From an uncultured Acidimicrobiaceae bacterium (GTDB lineage: Bacteria; Actinomycetota; Acidimicrobiia; Acidimicrobiales; Bog-793), in the NCBI GenBank assembly GCA_903907185.1, contig CAIVND010000029.1, forward strand, positions 1-9,258: a DNA stretch of 9,258 bases, given 5' to 3'. Made by a program: the position numbers and the translations under genes. Under the pieces are notes generated by a model, which worked only from the letters and a program-made list of their open reading frames with translations, ran no database searches and was not told the DNA's origin. Each line of letters starts with the position of its first letter. The stretch's first letter is position 1. Of this stretch, positions 5,507 to 9,258 are shown piece by piece.

Positions 5507-7456
5507 CGTTGTTGTCGTGGTCGTTGGGATTCCGGTATTCCCGGTAATCCCTGTCGGTCCAACATTTGGATTGACACCGAGGCGGTAGACGATGGTGCTA
5601 CCTGGGGCGACCTCGTCGCCAACTCTGGCGTGTGAGTGTAAGACAGATTGCAGGGCGACATTGCCGACATATCCGGCGGTCTGCGTGGCGACTGGATCTC
5701 CCTTGAGAGGTATCAATCCAAGTCCTTGGATGGTTGCAATCGCCTGTGTCTCAGAGTCACCTACCAACAGGGGGACGGTGACGCCCGGCCCTTGGCTGAG
5801 AACGAGGTCAATCGCCGTACCCTGTTGGACGACGGTGCCGATCGTTGGCGAGGAGGAGACCACATCACCGAGCGGCACGGTTGGGTCAAAGGTGTAGGTA
5901 ATCGTCCCGCTATTGAGCTTGTTCTTTGAGAGCACGTTGCCAGCCTGGAGCAGATTGTCGTTCAAAACGGATGGAACCTTCACCTTTTTGTTCTGCACGT
6001 AAGAGATGGTCACTGTCGTGCCCTTCGGTTTTGTGACCCCACCATTCGGCGCCTGTTTCACGATCTGGAACTGCTTCGCGTCGCCAGCAAGCGAGGCAAC
6101 GGGGATCCCCCTCGTCTTGAAGCCGGCGTTCTTCAGCATCGAAATAGCCTTACTTTCAAGTCGACCGAGGACATTTGGAATCTGGGCTGATGGTGCAGCG
6201 TCAGCGACGGTGAGGGTGATGATGTCACCTGAACGCACTGTGTCTGAGGAGGGGGGAGACTGGTGGATCACCGTGTGTTGGTTGTTGATCGTGCCGGCAA
6301 CATGATGCTGGATAACGTGAAGCTTTGCTCGGTCAAGTTCAGCGATGGCTGCGGCAGGCTTCATGCCAATGACGTTCGGGGTATTGAAGAAGGGAGCGCC
6401 GCCGAAGTAGCCAAGGCGCTGACCTCCTAAGAACATCACAAGAATGATCGCAATGAGGAGTACTCCTCCTGCTGCTGCCCATTTACGATTGTTCGTCGCC
6501 CGTCGTTCACTTTCGGCGCTACTGGCCTCTCCATCCTCATTCAGCCGAGCGTTTATCTCCGCCGCGCTGAGCACCTCGGTGGCTGGACCGGTAAATGCTT
6601 CGGTAGGGGGAGCCGCGAGCACTGTCTGACCCCGAACGAATCGATCAAGGTCCGCTTTCATGTCATCTGCACTTCGATAGCGCTCTGCAGGAAGCTTTGC
6701 CATTGCCTGCATGATGATTGCCTCGAGGGCCGAGGGGACTGCAGGATTCACGGAACGCGGTGGAGGGGCCTGCTCTCTTACGTGTTGATAGGCGATCGCA
6801 ACGGGTGTTTCGCCGGAGAATGGAGTGCGCCCCGTGACCATCTCATAGAGGACCACACCAAGTGAGTAGATATCGCTTCTTCCATCGACCTCAAGACCCT
6901 GTGCCTGTTCGGGGGAGAAATAGGTCGCCGTTCCCATCACAAGACCGGACTGGGTGACCTGTTCATCCGCACCAATCGCGCGGGCGATGCCAAAGTCCGT
7001 AACTTTGACCTGGCCGTCCTGGGTAATGAGCACGTTACCCGGCTTGATGTAGCGGTGGACGACTCCATGTCGGTGCGCGTAGCCAAGTGCCTTTGCAATG
7101 TCTGCCGCGACATTTGCTGCCTGTGCGACATCGATAGGCGCCTGAGTATGGATGATTGACGAGAGTGGTTCACCGTCGATGTACTCCATGACAATGAAGT
7201 AGGTGCTGCCAGACTCGCCCCAGTCGAAGATCGGCACGATGTTCGGATGCGAGAGGTTGGCAGCAGCTTGAGCCTCACGCCGGAATCGTTCGACAAATGA
7301 GGCATCAGCGGAGAGCTCAGGGTAGAGGACCTTTAGGGCGACCGGACGGTCGAGCAAGATATCGTGCGCAAGATAGACCTGCGCTGTGCCACCGCGAGCG
7401 ATCTGATTACGCAGTTCGTAGCGACCGTTGTAGATAGGAGGGGTATTTTGGCTCAT
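5489..7456 (-). CDS. pknB: PASTA-domain Ser/Thr protein kinase PknB, catalytic Asp replaced
   Basis: PknB-type kinases sense muropeptides or lipid II through external PASTA repeats and phosphorylate cell-wall and division proteins. The 655 residues give a cytoplasmic kinase domain (about 13–275), a linker, one helix (about 325–345), four PASTA repeats (359–418, 424–487, 492–556, 559–628) and a short tail. Kinase motifs present are GGTAQVY, ALK with Lys42, αC Glu61, Lys138 and Asn141 of the catalytic loop, DFG (154–156), activation-loop Thr168 and Ser170, and SPEQA (181–185). The catalytic-loop HRD reads HRY, with Tyr136 (codon TAC) where Asp (GAC) belongs; this would normally abolish phosphotransfer. 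The tail has glycine at 633, 636, 639 and 642, then seven threonines (645–651). The ATG start gives the normal YNGRYEL entry. It lies downstream of pbpA on the same strand, and no pknA is present. Confidence 0.95.
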   Translation of the reverse strand: MSQNTPPIYNGRYELRNQIARGGTAQVYLAHDILLDRPVALKVLYPELSADASFVERFRREAQAAANLSHPNIVPIFDWGESGSTYFIVMEYIDGEPLSSIIHTQAPIDVAQAANVAADIAKALGYAHRHGVVHRYIKPGNVLITQDGQVKVTDFGIARAIGADEQVTQSGLVMGTATYFSPEQAQGLEVDGRSDIYSLGVVLYEMVTGRTPFSGETPVAIAYQHVREQAPPPRSVNPAVPSALEAIIMQAMAKLPAERYRSADDMKADLDRFVRGQTVLAAPPTEAFTGPATEVLSAAEINARLNEDGEASSAESERRATNNRKWAAAGGVLLIAIILVMFLGGQRLGYFGGAPFFNTPNVIGMKPAAAIAELDRAKLHVIQHHVAGTINNQHTVIHQSPPSSDTVRSGDIITLTVADAAPSAQIPNVLGRLESKAISMLKNAGFKTRGIPVASLAGDAKQFQIVKQAPNGGVTKPKGTTVTISYVQNKKVKVPSVLNDNLLQAGNVLSKNKLNSGTITYTFDPTVPLGDVVSSSPTIGTVVQQGTAIDLVLSQGPGVTVPLLVGDSETQAIATIQGLGLIPLKGDPVATQTAGYVGNVALQSVLHSHARVGDEVAPGSTIVYRLGVNPNVGPTGITGNTGIPTTTTTTTIPPG

Positions 7457-7547
7457 TTCCCGTCCAGCCTACGCACTCTCGATGACAAATTCGGTGCGGG
7501 AGCGAAGTCCTTTTTTGGCGCAATTGTGTGCGGAGTCTGCATGGTCA
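7457..7547 (-). other. Gap between pbpA and pknB
   Basis: These 91 bases separate the pbpA stop from the pknB start. I see no clear promoter or terminator and no room for a pknA gene. Read-through from pbpA into pknB is the simplest reading. The pknB ribosome site is weak: GGGA sits only two bases from the ATG. Confidence 0.4.
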
Positions 7548-9101
7548 CTACTTCTTCTTCTTGGTTGTCTGGAGATAGGCGCCGACGACCTTTGCGACGA
7601 TCGGACCGGCAACGGATGCTCCGGTCTCCGAGCATCCAACTCCGGCCTGTGAAGGAACTACGGCGGCTACAGCGATCTTTGGCGTGTCGTTCGCACCGGC
7701 GGGTGCGGTGGCAATCAGCCAGGGAGAAGAGCATCCAGTGGTCCCCGACTCTGCCGTACCAGTCTTCGCGGCAACATGCAGGTTTGCTGGGAAGAGTCCC
7801 GATGCAGTTCCACCTGCAGCAACGCCAAGCATCAAGTCTCTGACTGAGTCAGCCGGGTCTTGGCTGGTCGCGGTCAGATAGGGCTTTGGCGTGTAGGTCG
7901 TGACGACCTGTCCTTGGCTGTTAACGATTGCACTCATCAGGTGTGGCGTCATCATGACCCCGCCGTTAGCGATTGCAGCCGCAATCAATGCGTTTTGAAG
8001 GGCCGATTCAGTTACGTTCTGCTGGCCGATTGCAGAGTAAGCGATGCCTGGTTGATTGTTCTCACCGATGGTCGCAGAGGGATCAGAGGGAGAGGGGCAG
8101 TTCGCAATGCCGACAGTACTGCCATCTAAGAGCGGAAAGCAGGGAGTCGCGATCTCATTGGAGGGGATATCTAGCGGCGGTACTTTGTTGAAACCAAATG
8201 CCGTAGCCTCTTTTTCGAGGTTCTGCGCACCAAGTTCAAGACCGAGTTTTGCGTAGGCGGTGTCACAAGATTGGGCCAGGATCACCGCGAGAGGGCCACC
8301 ACAACTTTCGCCCCCGAAGTTGTGAAGCGGAAGCGGCGTCTGGGGAATTGTAAGGGATGTCTGTTGTGGAAAGACCTGGGTTTCGAGATCAGGCATGTGG
8401 TCAAAGATCGCCGCTGTGGTGATTACCTTCATCGTCGAACCCGGGGCCTTGGTCTGTCCGGTTGCAGCGTTGATCAGCCCTGAGGATCCAGAGCTCGGAT
8501 TAAGTGAGTTGTAGTAGCTGCTCACGTCTTTTGGATTGTGTGATGAGAGGTTGTTTGGGTTGAAGGTTGGCTTTCCGGCCATCGCGAGGACAGCACCAGT
8601 GCTTGGGTCGATCGCAACAACAGCCGCTGCACCATAGGGAGCGATCGCGGCCGTGGCAATCTGTTGGAGCTTGGAGTCGATGGTGGTCGCGACTGTGTCG
8701 GTACCGGACTGTTCGGTAAGGAGTCCACTCACTGAGTCGGCACTTGCTTGGTGTTTCACCAAGTATTGGTTGTACTCATTTTCAAGACCGGTGGAGTTTT
8801 GATCGACCACGTCGTAGTAGCCAGTGACGTCGGTGTAGAGACTTCCCGCTGGATAGATGCGGTCCGGTCCGAGCTTGTCTTTCGGACGACTTGGACCAGA
8901 CTCTGCCATGATCTTGCCATCGGCCGTCACGATGTCACCGCGTGCCTCGTAGCGCGGTTTACCAACTCCCGGCGGAGTGGGTTGGTACTGGGAGGCATCG
9001 AGCGACGGAGCCTGGCGGATCTGCAGATTGTTCAACTGCACAAAAAGCAGAGCAAAGCACGCAACGAGAACCACAAGGATGATACGGATCCGTTTATCCA
9101 C
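7548..9101 (-). CDS. pbpA: Class B penicillin-binding protein PbpA (transpeptidase)
   Basis: PbpA is a monofunctional D,D-transpeptidase that cross-links peptidoglycan outside the membrane, usually with a SEDS glycosyltransferase (RodA/FtsW), and affects septation in mycobacteria. A membrane anchor lies at about 6–24, a short dimerisation region follows (RGDIVTADGK near 54, then YPAGSLYTDVTGYY and GLENEYNQYL), and the transpeptidase domain begins near residue 157. Active-site motifs are complete: SxxK with Ser222 and Lys225 (STMK), SxN as SCD (278–280) and KTGTA (446–450). SxD is also found in PBP2-type enzymes, so this is not a loss. The length, 517 residues, is slightly above the roughly 490 of the mycobacterial protein, and the end is KKKK. 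The GTG start at 9101 has GGAG six bases upstream and overlaps the preceding stop as GTGGATAA. Six cysteines lie in the external part. Confidence 0.94.
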   Translation of the reverse strand: MDKRIRIILVVLVACFALLFVQLNNLQIRQAPSLDASQYQPTPPGVGKPRYEARGDIVTADGKIMAESGPSRPKDKLGPDRIYPAGSLYTDVTGYYDVVDQNSTGLENEYNQYLVKHQASADSVSGLLTEQSGTDTVATTIDSKLQQIATAAIAPYGAAAVVAIDPSTGAVLAMAGKPTFNPNNLSSHNPKDVSSYYNSLNPSSGSSGLINAATGQTKAPGSTMKVITTAAIFDHMPDLETQVFPQQTSLTIPQTPLPLHNFGGESCGGPLAVILAQSCDTAYAKLGLELGAQNLEKEATAFGFNKVPPLDIPSNEIATPCFPLLDGSTVGIANCPSPSDPSATIGENNQPGIAYSAIGQQNVTESALQNALIAAAIANGGVMMTPHLMSAIVNSQGQVVTTYTPKPYLTATSQDPADSVRDLMLGVAAGGTASGLFPANLHVAAKTGTAESGTTGCSSPWLIATAPAGANDTPKIAVAAVVPSQAGVGCSETGASVAGPIVAKVVGAYLQTTKKKK

Positions 9102-9258
9102 CGGTTACTCCGTTGGTGTCGTTGCTCGTGGCTGCGGCGATGATGCCAAGTTCGCTGGTGAGGTTGTGAACCACGGTGAGTGCTTGAGAGTAGGAGGATT
9201 CAAGCATGCCCTGTTGGAGCAAAGGCAGGTTCGCCGGAAGTACCTTCGATACGGTAAG
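9094..9258 (-). CDS. Unidentified protein, C-terminal 54 residues (partial at window end)
   Basis: This − strand frame is open from the window edge to a TAA at 9096–9094, which lies inside the first codons of pbpA and gives an eight-base GTGGATAA overlap typical of coupled genes. The other two frames are stopped or give arginine- and cysteine-rich sequence unlike a real protein. Visible residues include LTVSKVLPANLPLLQQGMLE and LTSELGIIAAATSNDTNGVT. In mycobacteria rodA occupies this place, with the phosphatase pstP next. I see neither the closing membrane helix of a SEDS protein nor a PP2C ending, so I do not name it. A RodA/FtsW with an unusual tail remains possible by position. Confidence 0.55.
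   Translation of the reverse strand, partial: LTVSKVLPANLPLLQQGMLESSYSQALTVVHNLTSELGIIAAATSNDTNGVTGG

Noticed and set aside
7364..7843. 159-codon + strand ORF opposite pknB/pbpA
   Set aside because: It is antisense to two well-supported genes and its translation is arginine/serine-rich noise.
8262..8270. SCD in place of SxN in PbpA as a sign of inactivation
   Set aside because: SxD occurs in active PBP2-type class B enzymes, and the SxxK and KTG motifs are intact.
9094..9102. TTATCCACC, one mismatch from a DnaA box
   Set aside because: It is produced by the GTGGATAA start/stop overlap of pbpA with the gene before it, a common coding-junction string, and stands alone.
1..9258. CRISPR arrays, tRNA/rRNA genes, insertion sequences, riboswitches
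   Set aside because: No direct-repeat arrays, cloverleaf segments, transposase frames or terminal inverted repeats were seen; the window is densely coding with housekeeping genes.

Overview
The window comes from an actinobacterial chromosome of moderately high GC. A class-level guess of Acidimicrobiia rests only on general resemblance and is weak. The main evidence for an actinobacterium is the right half, crgA–pabA/trpG–pknB–pbpA. It has the same gene order and orientations as the origin-proximal cell-wall and division locus of Mycobacterium and Streptomyces (compare M. tuberculosis Rv0011c to Rv0016c), except that no pknA lies between pknB and pbpA.

Left half, + strand (1–4255): a tightly packed purine operon. 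It holds the 3' end of a probable purB, then purC, purS, purQ and purL. Junctions overlap by 1–4 bases (TGATG, GTGA, GTGA) or are 3 bases apart. PurS, PurQ and PurL form the FGAM synthase complex. PurC and PurB act later in the path to IMP. The purC frame is interrupted: the conserved C-terminus continues in another frame from about 883 to 1020, and the stop of that displaced frame overlaps the purS GTG start. One base therefore appears to be missing near 881–897, either a real mutation or a sequence error.

Middle (4256–4423): a convergent intergenic stretch rich in dyads. It contains a perfect 20-bp palindrome made of two head-to-head TTATCCACA sequences, the classical DnaA box. A 6-bp dyad follows, then a 10-bp-stem hairpin that covers the crgA stop codon. 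This is the most interesting non-coding signal in the window.

Right half (4424–9258): crgA (−), a small two-helix divisome protein; pabA/trpG (+), a glutamine amidotransferase for folate or tryptophan synthesis; pknB (−), a membrane Ser/Thr kinase with four PASTA repeats; pbpA (−), a class B penicillin-binding transpeptidase; and the 3' end of an unidentified − strand gene where rodA would be expected. PknB would sense peptidoglycan fragments through its PASTA repeats, and CrgA and PbpA belong to the wall-synthesis machinery it is known to regulate. In this PknB the catalytic-loop HRD motif reads HRY, so the catalytic aspartate is missing while every other kinase motif is intact. The same window holds a purC frameshift, so sequence error has to be excluded before either change is interpreted.
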